In this document: positions 1-11,023 of the stretch, piece by piece
How positions within the stretch are numbered: position 1 is the first letter of the stretch
Layout of the letters: the number at the start of each line of letters is the position of its first letter
Assembly: GCF_002217755.1 (NCBI RefSeq)
Contig: NZ_BCFL01000016.1
Span: 1,408,319 to 1,472,318 of the forward strand
DNA from: Streptomyces hyaluromycini
GTDB lineage: Bacteria; Actinomycetota; Actinomycetes; Streptomycetales; Streptomycetaceae
Direction: 5' to 3'
DNA length: 64,000 bases
Notes under the pieces: model-generated
The model's input: the letters and a program-made list of their open reading frames with translations, nothing else
Database searches by the model: none
Told to the model about the DNA's origin: nothing
Made by a program: the position numbers and the translations under genes

Positions 1-2
1 AC

Positions 3-638
3 CTCTCCGCGACGCGCGCCCTGCGCCAGGCCCTGCTCCTCGGTGACCAGGAGCGCTGGCTCGCGGTGCGGCTGCACGGCGAGATCCTCGCCGTGCGGGC
101 CCGGGTCAGCCAGCGGGTGCTCGCCACCGACCGGACGTACACCACCCAGGGCGTCGCCAGGGCGTCCGTGCAGTGGTACGCCACCGACCCGCGCCGCTAC
201 GCCGTCGACGAGCAGGCGGCGGTGACCGGCGCACCGCAGCCGGAGAGCGGGCTGACGTGGCCGCTGACCTGGCCGCTGTACTGGGGGCAGGCGGATTCGA
301 CCGGTGACGTCAACGCCGACAACACCGGCTCGGCCCCGACCCATCCGGTCCTCACCTTCACCGGGCCCTGCGCCAACCCGACCGTCACCGACCGGACTTC
401 GGGGCGCAGGCTGCGCTACGAGATCGAACTCGCGGCCGGTGACGAGCTGGTCGTCGACACCGCGGAGGGCACCGTCACCCTCAACGCCACCGCCTCCCGC
501 CGCCACACCGCCGCCGCCGACAGCGGCCCCGAGGAACTGTTCGCCTTCGAACCGGGCCAGGCCCAGCTGGCGTTCCGCCCCGACACCTACGACACCGGCG
601 CCCGGCTCGCCGTCCGCTGGCGCTCGGCGGAGTGGTGA
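3..638 (+). CDS. Phage distal tail protein (Dit-like), 5' end outside window
   Basis: The reading frame is already open at the left edge, so only the C-terminal ~211 residues are seen. The C-terminal part has the pattern of siphovirus-type tail component/distal tail proteins: a beta-rich segment with FTGPCANPTVTD, then an AAGDELVVDTAEGTVTLN strand pair and a closing FEPGQAQLAFRP strand. These proteins join the tail tube to the tip. A GTG lies at 66, but coding continues upstream of it, so it is probably not the start. It is first in a co-directional tail cassette; the next gene starts 43 bp downstream. The assignment rests on fold-level sequence pattern and context, not on a catalytic motif. 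Confidence 0.7.
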   Translation, partial: LSATRALRQALLLGDQERWLAVRLHGEILAVRARVSQRVLATDRTYTTQGVARASVQWYATDPRRYAVDEQAAVTGAPQPESGLTWPLTWPLYWGQADSTGDVNADNTGSAPTHPVLTFTGPCANPTVTDRTSGRRLRYEIELAAGDELVVDTAEGTVTLNATASRRHTAAADSGPEELFAFEPGQAQLAFRPDTYDTGARLAVRWRSAEW

Positions 639-681
639 CCGACCCCCGCGCCCGAGCCACGAGATCACAGGAGACCCGGAT

Positions 682-1899
682 ATGAACCTGCGCAGCTCAT
701 GGGTGGCCGAGACCGGCCAGACCCGCGAGGACACCCGGCTGACCCAGCTGGGCGCGACCACCCCGGTCAACCCGATCGAAGTCCGCTCCGGCATCCTGCC
801 GGGGTCCTACGACGGCCTCTACCGGATGTCCGGCTTCTGGATGGAGGGCACCTCGGGGGCCATGAAGGCCACCGTCCACGAGGGCCGGGCGGTCATCGCG
901 GCCGGCGCCACCCAGGGCGCCTATCCGGTCACCCTGCCGGAGCCGGCGAGCCTCACCTTCGCCGACGGCGACGCCGCCAACCCGCGCATCGACCTCGTCG
1001 TGGTGCGGATCTACGACTCGCTGTACGACAACTCCGGGCAGACCAAGCCGGCCCTGGAGATCGTCCAGGGCACCCCGGCCGCCACCCCGGTCGCGCCCGC
1101 CGCCCCGGCCATCGCGCTGCCGATCTACCAGGTCAAGGTCCCCGCCGGGGCCAGCGCCGGCAAGGGCGGCCTCGACTGGGCCGCTGTCCTCACCGACCTG
1201 CGCACCCCCACCGTGGCGGTCGGCGGCATCCTGCCGGTGTACGGGGAGACCGGCGACGGCGCCTACCCGGGCCAGTACCGCGACTCCGGCGGCGCGCTGC
1301 AGCGCTGGGACGGCTCGGCGTGGGTGCCGTACCCGAGCGCGCTGGGCGGCATCGCACCGGCCGGCGCGGTCACCACCGCGAGCTACACCGGGCAGTACCG
1401 GGACTCGTCCGGCGGGCTGCTGCAGCGCTGGAACGGCTCGGCGTGGGTGTCGTACCAGCCGGTGCCGAGCTGGACCGACTACACGCCGGTCTGGGGCGCC
1501 GAGTCCGGTACCGCGCCGACGATCGGCAACGGCACGCTCGCCGGGTCGTACGTGAAGACCGGCACCGTCGTGCACGTCCGGATCTATCTGAAGATCGGGT
1601 CGACGACCAACCTCTCCGCCCAGGCCACCGACGGCAACTGGACGTTCTCGCTGCCGGCCGCGCCGGTCTCCACCGCGTGGAAGCTGGACGGGCGGGTGCT
1701 GACCGCGGAGGCGTTCGACTCCTCCGCCTTGCTGTTCTACCAGGGCACCGGCCTGCTCGCGACGACGAGCGGCGGCATCGTCCGCTCGCTGCGCGACACC
1801 CTCGGGTTCAGCACCGGTCTGTGGGACAAGTCCCTGCCCTTCGTCTGGGCCTCCGGTGACGTGCTGTCCATCCACGGCACCTACGAATCCGCTTCCTGA
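682..1899 (+). CDS. Phage tail-fibre-like protein A (405 aa)
   Basis: The ATG at 682 follows AGGAGA at 669-674. The protein begins MNLRSSWVAETGQTREDTRL, which closely matches the start of the paralog at 2106 and of the remnant at 1917. Residues ~20-190 resemble that paralog throughout (RSGILPGS, GRAV, ATQGAYPV, VDLVV, VEIVQGTPAATP). Two copies of a ~25-residue module with core GQYRD-x-GG-x-LQRW-x-G-x-AW follow at about residues 195-260. The C-terminal ~140 residues are unlike the paralog. A conserved base, repeated linkers and a variable tip are typical of receptor-binding tail fibres or baseplate appendages. The precise role is inferred from position between the distal tail gene and the gp37-like gene. 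Confidence 0.6.
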   Translation: MNLRSSWVAETGQTREDTRLTQLGATTPVNPIEVRSGILPGSYDGLYRMSGFWMEGTSGAMKATVHEGRAVIAAGATQGAYPVTLPEPASLTFADGDAANPRIDLVVVRIYDSLYDNSGQTKPALEIVQGTPAATPVAPAAPAIALPIYQVKVPAGASAGKGGLDWAAVLTDLRTPTVAVGGILPVYGETGDGAYPGQYRDSGGALQRWDGSAWVPYPSALGGIAPAGAVTTASYTGQYRDSSGGLLQRWNGSAWVSYQPVPSWTDYTPVWGAESGTAPTIGNGTLAGSYVKTGTVVHVRIYLKIGSTTNLSAQATDGNWTFSLPAAPVSTAWKLDGRVLTAEAFDSSALLFYQGTGLLATTSGGIVRSLRDTLGFSTGLWDKSLPFVWASGDVLSIHGTYESAS

Positions 1900-1916
1900 C
1901 CACGGGGGTCGCCTTC

Positions 1917-2078
1917 GTGACCGTACGCACCGCATGGCTGTCCCCGGACGGCCATGGCCGGGAGGACACCCGTACCAACCAGGCCGGCGCGCTCACCCCG
2001 GTCACCGTCACCGAACAGGTCGACCTCGTCTTCGCCGCGGGCGACGCCCAGTACGGGCGGATCGACCCGGCCTGCTGA
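1917..2078 (+). pseudogene. Internally deleted remnant of a tail-fibre paralog (53 codons)
   Basis: A GTG at 1917 after a G-rich stretch (1903-1908) opens a 53-codon frame ending at TGA 2076-2078. Its first half (TAWLSPDGHGREDTRTNQAGALTPVT) matches the start of the fibre genes at 682 and 2106. Its second half (LVFAAGDAQYGRID) matches residues ~96-109 of the 2106 protein, with near-identical DNA. The ~75 intervening residues are missing. The frame stays open across the junction but stops soon after. This looks like a duplicated fibre gene that lost its middle and most of its C-terminus. A short functional peptide cannot be ruled out. Confidence 0.7.
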
Positions 2079-2105
2079 CCTTCCCTCCCCGCACAGGAGT
2101 TCACC

Positions 2106-3128
2106 ATGCCCGTACGCTCCGGCTGGCTGTCCTCGGACAGCCAGACCCGTGAGGACACCCGGCTCGTCTCACTCGGCGCCCTCACCCCGACCTCCACCCT
2201 GGCCACCCGCTCCGGCATCCTGCCGGGCTCGCCCGACGGCCAGTACCGGATCTCCGGATTCACCCTCACCGGTGCCACCGGCACCATGACCGCCACCGTC
2301 AGCCCCGGCCGGGCCGTCGTCCAGGGCTCCGACGCCCAGGGCGCCTACCCGGTCGCCCTGACCGAGTACCTGCCCCTCGTCTTCGCCGCCGGCGACGCCC
2401 AGTACGGCAGGGTCGACCTGGTCGTGCTGCGCGTCTACGACGACACCTACGACGGCTCCGGCCGCGCCGAGGCCGCCGTCGAGATCGTCCAGGGCACCCC
2501 CGCCGCCACCCCGGCCGTCCCCGCGACACCGGCCCTGTCGGTCCCGCTGTACCAGGTCACCGTGCCCAAGGGCGCGAGCGCCGGCGCCAACGCCATCGAC
2601 TGGACCGCCGGGATCACCGGCATGCGGACCGCCACCGTCGGCCTCGGCGGCATCCTCCCGGTCACCAGCGACACCAGCAACGGCGCCTACCCGGGCCAGT
2701 ACCGGGACGCCGGCGGCGTGCTCCAGCGCTGGTCCGGCACCGCCTGGGCCGACTACCAGCCGCCCCTCGTGGTGGAGACCACCACGACCGGCGCCACCGC
2801 GACCGGCAGCTGGACCCTGTCGTCCTTCGCCGCCCGGCGCACGCGCGGTGTCTGCTCGTTCACCCTCTCCTTCAGCCGCACGACGAGCAGCCTCACCGCG
2901 ACCGCGGCCGGCACCACCAACCCGGGCAACGTCACCGACGAACTGATGGGCACGCTGCCCGCCGGCTGGCGGCCGGCGGTCGACAGCTACGCCGTCGTCA
3001 CCGACGGATACGCCAGCGGTGCGGCCCGGATCACCACCGACGGCTCCGTCTACCTCATCACCTGGGCGACCAGCGGCGTGATCCAGGTCGGCAACAACGT
3101 GCGCGTCTCCACCTGCTTCGTGCTCTGA
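2106..3128 (+). CDS. Phage tail-fibre-like protein B (340 aa)
   Basis: The ATG at 2106 has AGGAG at 2096-2100. It is a paralog of the protein at 682: a shared N-terminal base (SGWLSSDSQTREDTRL), a shared middle (GRAVVQGSDAQGAYPV, VEIVQGTPAATP, VPLYQVTVPKGASAG) and one copy of the GAYPGQYRDAGGVLQRW-type module near residues 195-222. The last ~115 residues differ completely from protein A, suggesting an exchangeable tip. It probably forms a fibre or baseplate appendage. The gp37-like gene follows after 14 bp, consistent with one operon. Confidence 0.6.
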   Translation: MPVRSGWLSSDSQTREDTRLVSLGALTPTSTLATRSGILPGSPDGQYRISGFTLTGATGTMTATVSPGRAVVQGSDAQGAYPVALTEYLPLVFAAGDAQYGRVDLVVLRVYDDTYDGSGRAEAAVEIVQGTPAATPAVPATPALSVPLYQVTVPKGASAGANAIDWTAGITGMRTATVGLGGILPVTSDTSNGAYPGQYRDAGGVLQRWSGTAWADYQPPLVVETTTTGATATGSWTLSSFAARRTRGVCSFTLSFSRTTSSLTATAAGTTNPGNVTDELMGTLPAGWRPAVDSYAVVTDGYASGAARITTDGSVYLITWATSGVIQVGNNVRVSTCFVL

Positions 3129-3142
3129 GGAGCTGACAGCCC

Positions 3143-4303
3143 ATGACCACGGACACGCCCTACCGGGCGATCTTCTGCGACCTGCTCACCGACCGCACCA
3201 TCGACATCCTGCCGCTGCGCGACGTCACCGTCGACGACTACATCGGCAAGGCCGGCTCGCTCTCCGGCACCGTCCCCGTCCCGAACGCGGCGATGGCCGC
3301 CCGCGTCCGCCGCATCGAGGAGGGCCGCACCTCGGTCTACCTCCAGCGCGGCACCGACCTGTGGTGGGGCGGGATCATCTGGACCAGCACCCTGCAGAGC
3401 GACGACCAGGGCGTCCTCACCCTCGGCATCCAGGCGGCGACCTTCGAGTCGTACGCGGGGCGGCGGATGATCCGCCCCGTGAAGACCGACACCGACCCCG
3501 ACCCCGACGTCCCCGCGAAGCTGGCCTTCTCCGACAAGGACCAGCTGGAGATCGCCCGGGGCCTGTGGACCGACATGCAGACCACGCTGGACGGCGGGGA
3601 CATCCTCGTCAGCGTCGGTGCCGAGACCTCCGGTGTGAGGCGCACCGTCACCTATGAGGACGGCGACGAGACCTCCTACCTGGACGCCCTCGACTCGCTG
3701 GCCGCGCTGGAGGACGGCTTCGAGTACCACGTCACCGTCTACACCGACCCGGTCTCCGGGAGCCGGGTGCGCCGGCTGGTGCTGGACCATCCGAGGATCG
3801 AGACCGGCTCCACCCCCCTGGTCCTGGACCGGCCCGGCACGATCCTGTCGTACTCCTTCCCGCGCGACGCCACCCGCGGCGGCACCACCGCCCGGGCCCG
3901 CGGCGCGTCCATCAACACCGACCAGGCCACCGAGTCCCGGCCGCTGGCCTCCGACGTCGCGATCGCCGACCGGCTGATCGGCACCGCGGAAGGCCACGGC
4001 GGCTATCCGCGCATCGACCTGACCTCCGACCACAACGACATCTCCGACAAGAACACCCTGAACGCCCTCGCCCGTGCCGAACTGGCCGCGGCCACCGGCG
4101 CGGTGGTGATCCCCGAGATCAGCGTGCGGCTCGACGACCTGGTGCCGACCGCGCTGCTCGGCCGTACCGCGCGCATCCGGATCACCGACGAGTGGTTCAC
4201 CGAGGGCCTCGACACCAGCTACCGGATCATCGGCGTCAAGGTCAGCCCGGCCCAGCGCGGCCGTCCCGACACCGCCGAGCTCTACCTGGAGGAGGCCGCC
4301 TGA
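3143..4303 (+). CDS. Siphovirus ReqiPepy6 gp37-like tail protein (386 aa)
   Basis: The ATG at 3143 follows GAGGAG. The sequence has the features of the gp37-like tail family found in actinophages: an early YRAIFCDLLTDRTIDILPLRDV segment, an alternating-strand N-terminal barrel, a WWGGIIW strand, and a C-terminal segment ending TARIRITDEWF...YRIIGVKVSPAQRG. Proteins of this family lie at the tail tip with the baseplate hub. Its stop overlaps the next start (TGATG at 4301-4305), so the two are translationally coupled. No peptidase motif is evident. The family call is from sequence resemblance and context. Confidence 0.65.
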   Translation: MTTDTPYRAIFCDLLTDRTIDILPLRDVTVDDYIGKAGSLSGTVPVPNAAMAARVRRIEEGRTSVYLQRGTDLWWGGIIWTSTLQSDDQGVLTLGIQAATFESYAGRRMIRPVKTDTDPDPDVPAKLAFSDKDQLEIARGLWTDMQTTLDGGDILVSVGAETSGVRRTVTYEDGDETSYLDALDSLAALEDGFEYHVTVYTDPVSGSRVRRLVLDHPRIETGSTPLVLDRPGTILSYSFPRDATRGGTTARARGASINTDQATESRPLASDVAIADRLIGTAEGHGGYPRIDLTSDHNDISDKNTLNALARAELAAATGAVVIPEISVRLDDLVPTALLGRTARIRITDEWFTEGLDTSYRIIGVKVSPAQRGRPDTAELYLEEAA

Positions 4304-5019
4304 TGCCCCAGCTCCCCGAAGACATCATCGACCGGCTGACCCAGATGGAACGCCGCATCCAGCAGCTGTCCACGGCAGTCAACAGCCGGCCCGCCCAGAA
4401 CACGGTCACGGGCGGCGCCGTGGAGATCACCGGCGGCGGCTCGCTGGCCGTCCGGCCGCCCTCCGGCGGTCCCGCCATCTTCGCGGTCGGCAAGTGGACC
4501 GGCGCCGAGTACGGCCTGGCGATGCGCCGCCAGACCGGCGAGCTGGCCGTCAGCCTGTACAACGGCGACCAGACCGCCACCGGGCTGCAACCGCTGCGTG
4601 TCTACGACGCCCACGGCAACGAGATCGTCTCGGACGACGTCAGCCAGGGCGGCCTCTCCCGGCCCTGGCTGAGCATGCTCCCGCCGCAGGACTCCACGTA
4701 CACCCGCTGGCCGCAGACCACGTCCGCCAGCATGACCACGATCGCGATGTCCTACAACATCGCCTGGCAGCCGAAGATGCGGCTCCTGATGAACACCCGC
4801 GTCACCTCCGGCTACGCCGGCTCGGTCCAGGTGCTCGTCAACGGCGCCCAGTGGGGCAGCACCGTCGACGCCACCCTGGGCTTCGACTACACGGGCCTGA
4901 TCAGCTCGGACTTCGACGCGGTCTTCGGCACGCTGCTCAAGGTCGAGGTCCAGGCCCAGGTCGCCAGCGGCGGCACCGTCTACGTCAACCCCGTGCTGAT
5001 GCACGGCCGCCAGACCTGA
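4303..5019 (+). CDS. Phage minor structural protein with N-terminal coiled coil (238 aa)
   Basis: The ATG at 4303 overlaps the previous stop. The N-terminus (MPQLPEDIIDRLTQMERRIQQLSTAV) is a short amphipathic coiled coil, followed by a Gly/Ser-rich segment and a beta-rich body ending in YVNPVLMHGRQT. Short coiled coil plus beta body is common in phage tip-attached appendage proteins. No enzymatic motif is visible. Position between the gp37-like gene and a small structural gene supports a tail role, but its exact function is not recognisable. Confidence 0.55.
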   Translation: MPQLPEDIIDRLTQMERRIQQLSTAVNSRPAQNTVTGGAVEITGGGSLAVRPPSGGPAIFAVGKWTGAEYGLAMRRQTGELAVSLYNGDQTATGLQPLRVYDAHGNEIVSDDVSQGGLSRPWLSMLPPQDSTYTRWPQTTSASMTTIAMSYNIAWQPKMRLLMNTRVTSGYAGSVQVLVNGAQWGSTVDATLGFDYTGLISSDFDAVFGTLLKVEVQAQVASGGTVYVNPVLMHGRQT

Positions 5020-5030
5020 GAGAGGAACTC

Positions 5031-5408
5031 ATGGACATCGACACCACCCAGCCCTGGGGCCTCGCCATCGACTTCGCCGGCCGGGCCACCGTCGACGAGG
5101 CCGGTCACACCATCCACGTCAACGTCTCCGACAGCAGCCTGAGCGACATCATCGGTCCGGACCCGATCACCGGCACGTACTCGCCCGTCAACATCACCGC
5201 CCAGTTCGCCGAGGCCGGCACGAACAACTCCGTGCTGCGCGGCATCGGCCGCGTCACCGTCCTGCCGCTCGGCACGGACCCGGTGGTCCCCGACCAGACC
5301 GCGATCCAGCGCGCGGTGGCCGCGGCCCTCACCAACTTCGACCAGAACAGGGCGGCTTACAGCACCCTGTGCACGACGTGGACCCCCACCGACACCGACG
5401 CCTCATAA
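5031..5408 (+). CDS. Small phage-cassette protein of unknown function (125 aa)
   Basis: The ATG at 5031 is preceded by GAGAGGA. The product is small, acidic and soluble, with no signal peptide, transmembrane segment or motif I recognise. Its first ~95 residues are beta-rich (FAGRATVDEAGHTIHVNVSDSS, YSPVNITAQFAEAG) and its C-terminus is helical (AIQRAVAAALTNFDQNRAAY). It lies 11 bp after the preceding tail gene and before the lysis genes. A structural or assembly role is a guess from context. Confidence 0.6.
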   Translation: MDIDTTQPWGLAIDFAGRATVDEAGHTIHVNVSDSSLSDIIGPDPITGTYSPVNITAQFAEAGTNNSVLRGIGRVTVLPLGTDPVVPDQTAIQRAVAAALTNFDQNRAAYSTLCTTWTPTDTDAS

Positions 5409-5444
5409 GGCGGCGCAGCCGCTCGTTCTGGCGGCGCAGCCGCC
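5409..5444. repeat. Two tandem copies of a self-complementary 13-15 bp unit
   Basis: GGCGGCGCAGCCG occurs at 5409-5421 and again at 5430-5442. Each unit is itself a hairpin (GGCGGC/GCCGCC-like arms around GCA), and the two can also pair with each other. It lies directly after a stop codon within the phage cassette and may act as a terminator or mRNA stabiliser. Confidence 0.6.
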
Positions 5445-5447
5445 TTC

Positions 5448-5507
5448 TAGGGGCGCGGGGCTGCTATCGATATGCGGCTCCGCCGCGTGGGCGCGACCAG
5501 CCCCCAC
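5448..5507. repeat. Streptomyces-type intergenic palindromic repeat, copy 1
   Basis: The block begins TAGGGGCGCGGGGCTG and ends GCGCGACCAGCCCCCACC. Outer arms GGGGCTG/CAGCCCC flank an inner GCGGC/GCCGC hairpin. A second, slightly diverged copy lies at 18893-18953 between nusG and rplK. Sequences of this type are abundant between Streptomyces genes. Here it sits between the tail and lysis genes of the phage cassette. Downstream, at about 5562-5567, a run of six T follows a GC-rich stretch that can form a short ACCCG/CGGGT stem. Confidence 0.7.
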
Positions 5508-5589
5508 CCACCCGCACCCCGAACCCCACCCGAGCCGCCCACCCCGGCCCGGGTTTTTTCATGCCCGCCAAGCCCAGAAGGACCCGCCC

Positions 5590-6456
5590 ATGGCCACACC
5601 CCTCTCCGCAGACGCCCTCCTCACCGCCCTCCAAGCCGAAGGCGTCACCGTCGTCGAGCACGACGGCTGGCGCACCCACAACCGCGCGGGCCACGGCGCC
5701 TGGGGCCCGGTGAACGGCGTGATCATCCACCACACCGTCACCTCCGGCACCACCACCTCCGTGAGCATGTGCTTCAACGGCCGCTCCGACCTGCCCGGCC
5801 CGCTCTGCCACGGCGTCATCGCCAAGGACGGCACGGTCCACCTCGTCGGCAACGGCCGCGCCAACCACGCCGGCAGCGGCGACGGCCACGTCCTCGCCGC
5901 CGTCGTCGCCGAGAGCGCCACCCTGCCGGCGCCGAACCGGAACGACACCGACGGCAACGTCCACTTCTACGGCTTCGAGTGCGTCAACCTCGGCGACGGC
6001 AAGGACCCCTGGCCCGACGTCCAGCTGGACGCCATGGTCCGGGCGTCGGCCGCGCTGTGCCGGGCGCACGGCTGGAGCGCGCGGTCGGTGATCGGCCACA
6101 AGGAGTGGACGAACACCAAGATCGACCCCAAGGGCTTCGCGATGGCCGACTTCCGGAGCCGGGTCGCCGCCAGGCTGCAGCCGAAGACCTCGCCCGGTAC
6201 GCCCGCCTACCAGCCCTTCCCCGGCGCCGACTGGTTCAGGAAGAGCCCGCGGTCGGCGATCGTCACCGCGATGGGCAGGCGGCTGGTCGCCAACGGCTGC
6301 TCCGCGTACGCCGACGGCCCCGGCCCGCAGTGGACCGACGCCGACCGGGCGTCGTACGCGAAGTGGCAGCGCAAGCTCGGCTACACCGGCGCGTCGGCCG
6401 ACGGCTGGCCGGGGGCGAAGTCCTGGGCGGCGCTCAAGGTCCCCCACAGCTCCTGA
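5590..6456 (+). CDS. N-acetylmuramoyl-L-alanine amidase endolysin (288 aa)
   Basis: Residues ~25-175 form an amidase_2/PGRP-type zinc amidase. IIHHTV supplies a zinc histidine at H47 or H48, and VIGHKEWTNTKIDPKG near 167-182 supplies the second histidine and the catalytic Lys/Asp region. The enzyme would cleave the bond between N-acetylmuramic acid and L-alanine in peptidoglycan. Residues ~205-288 (FPGADWF, MGRRLVANGC, SYAKWQRKLGYTG, DGWPGAKSWAALKVP) form a C-terminal domain typical of actinophage endolysins and thought to bind the wall. There is no signal peptide, so export would rely on the holin-like protein encoded next. The ATG at 5590 lies 10 bp after an AGAAGGA ribosome binding site. 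Confidence 0.85.
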   Translation: MATPLSADALLTALQAEGVTVVEHDGWRTHNRAGHGAWGPVNGVIIHHTVTSGTTTSVSMCFNGRSDLPGPLCHGVIAKDGTVHLVGNGRANHAGSGDGHVLAAVVAESATLPAPNRNDTDGNVHFYGFECVNLGDGKDPWPDVQLDAMVRASAALCRAHGWSARSVIGHKEWTNTKIDPKGFAMADFRSRVAARLQPKTSPGTPAYQPFPGADWFRKSPRSAIVTAMGRRLVANGCSAYADGPGPQWTDADRASYAKWQRKLGYTGASADGWPGAKSWAALKVPHSS

Positions 6457-6483
6457 ACGCTGTTCGAAGAAACGAGGTGCACG

Positions 6484-6711
6484 ATGTCAGAGGCCGCCAG
6501 GCACACCCTCCGTACCGTCGTACAGACCGCTGTCGGCCTGTGTGTCCTGCTGCCGGCGGTCGTCGACGCCGCCGGCATCCCGGCCACCCTGCCCTGGGCC
6601 GCCGGCGCGCTCGCCGTCGCCGCCGCGGTCACCAGGGTGATGGCCGTGCCCGCCGTACAGGCGCTGCTGCCCTCGTGGCTGCGGACGGGAGGTGCCGATG
6701 ACCGATCCTGA
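6484..6711 (+). CDS. Small two-TM holin-like protein (75 aa)
   Basis: The ATG at 6484 follows GAGGTG. The 75-residue product has two predicted membrane helices (about residues 10-30 and 34-56) separated by a short loop, and a charged C-terminus (LRTGGADDRS). Size, topology and position immediately downstream of the endolysin are what holins look like: they open the membrane to let the endolysin reach the wall. Holins are poorly conserved, so the call rests on topology and context. It overlaps the next gene by 14 bp. Confidence 0.65.
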   Translation: MSEAARHTLRTVVQTAVGLCVLLPAVVDAAGIPATLPWAAGALAVAAAVTRVMAVPAVQALLPSWLRTGGADDRS

Positions 6712-6961
6712 TCCGAACGACCCGATCACCGTCGCCCTGGAACTGGAGCGGCTGCGCGGCACGCTGGAGGCCGGGTTCGCCCGGGTCGACGGCTCGCTCG
6801 CGCTTCTCGTCCAGCGCAGCGACCAGACCGACCGGCAGCTCGCCGACCACGAGCAGCGGCTGGACGCCCTGGAGCGGACGCGGTGGCCGCTGGCGAGCAT
6901 CGGCGCGCTCGCCGCCGTGGCGACGGTGGTCGTCACGGCGCTGGAGATCACCGCACGCTGA
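6698..6961 (+). CDS. Small coiled-coil membrane protein of the lysis cassette (87 aa)
   Basis: The ATG at 6698 is chosen because GGGAGG lies at 6687-6692 with 5-bp spacing; a GTG at 6692 overlaps that site and is unlikely. Residues ~10-62 form an amphipathic coiled coil (LELERLRGTLEAGFARVDGS, DRQLADHEQRLDALERT), followed by one C-terminal membrane helix at ~66-84. This resembles XhlA-type or accessory holin partner proteins. It overlaps the preceding gene and is the last gene of the cassette before the rpoC-side terminator. Confidence 0.6.
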   Translation: MTDPDPNDPITVALELERLRGTLEAGFARVDGSLALLVQRSDQTDRQLADHEQRLDALERTRWPLASIGALAAVATVVVTALEITAR

Positions 6962-6970
6962 GACAACGCC

Positions 6971-7011
6971 GAAGGGCGGTCACCCCGTACGAAACGGGGT
7001 GACCGCCCTTC
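6971..7011. terminator. Bidirectional terminator between phage cassette and rpoC
   Basis: A perfect 18-bp stem (GAAGGGCGGTCACCCCGT, 6971-6988) pairs with 6994-7011 around a 5-nt loop. It lies 10 bp after the last phage-cassette stop and 12 bp beyond the rpoC stop codon, so it can end both converging transcripts. Confidence 0.85.
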
Positions 7012-7022
7012 AGAACCCACTA

Positions 7023-10922
<3,900 letters not shown>

Positions 10923-10984
10923 TATGCGTCAATCCCTCTCAGGGTTGTGAGTCTTTGGTCTGAACGGGGGCCTGGGGGTCGGCG

Positions 10985-11010
10985 GGGGCCTCACACGGTG
11001 GCGAGGCCCC
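10985..11010 (-). other. Hairpin in the rpoB-rpoC spacer
   Basis: GGGGCCTC at 10985-10992 pairs perfectly with GAGGCCCC at 11003-11010 around a 10-nt loop, just after the rpoB stop. There is no T-run. It may pause polymerase, protect or process the rpoBC mRNA rather than terminate, since rpoC has to be transcribed through it. Confidence 0.5.
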
Positions 11011-11023
11011 TACCGGACTCCCG

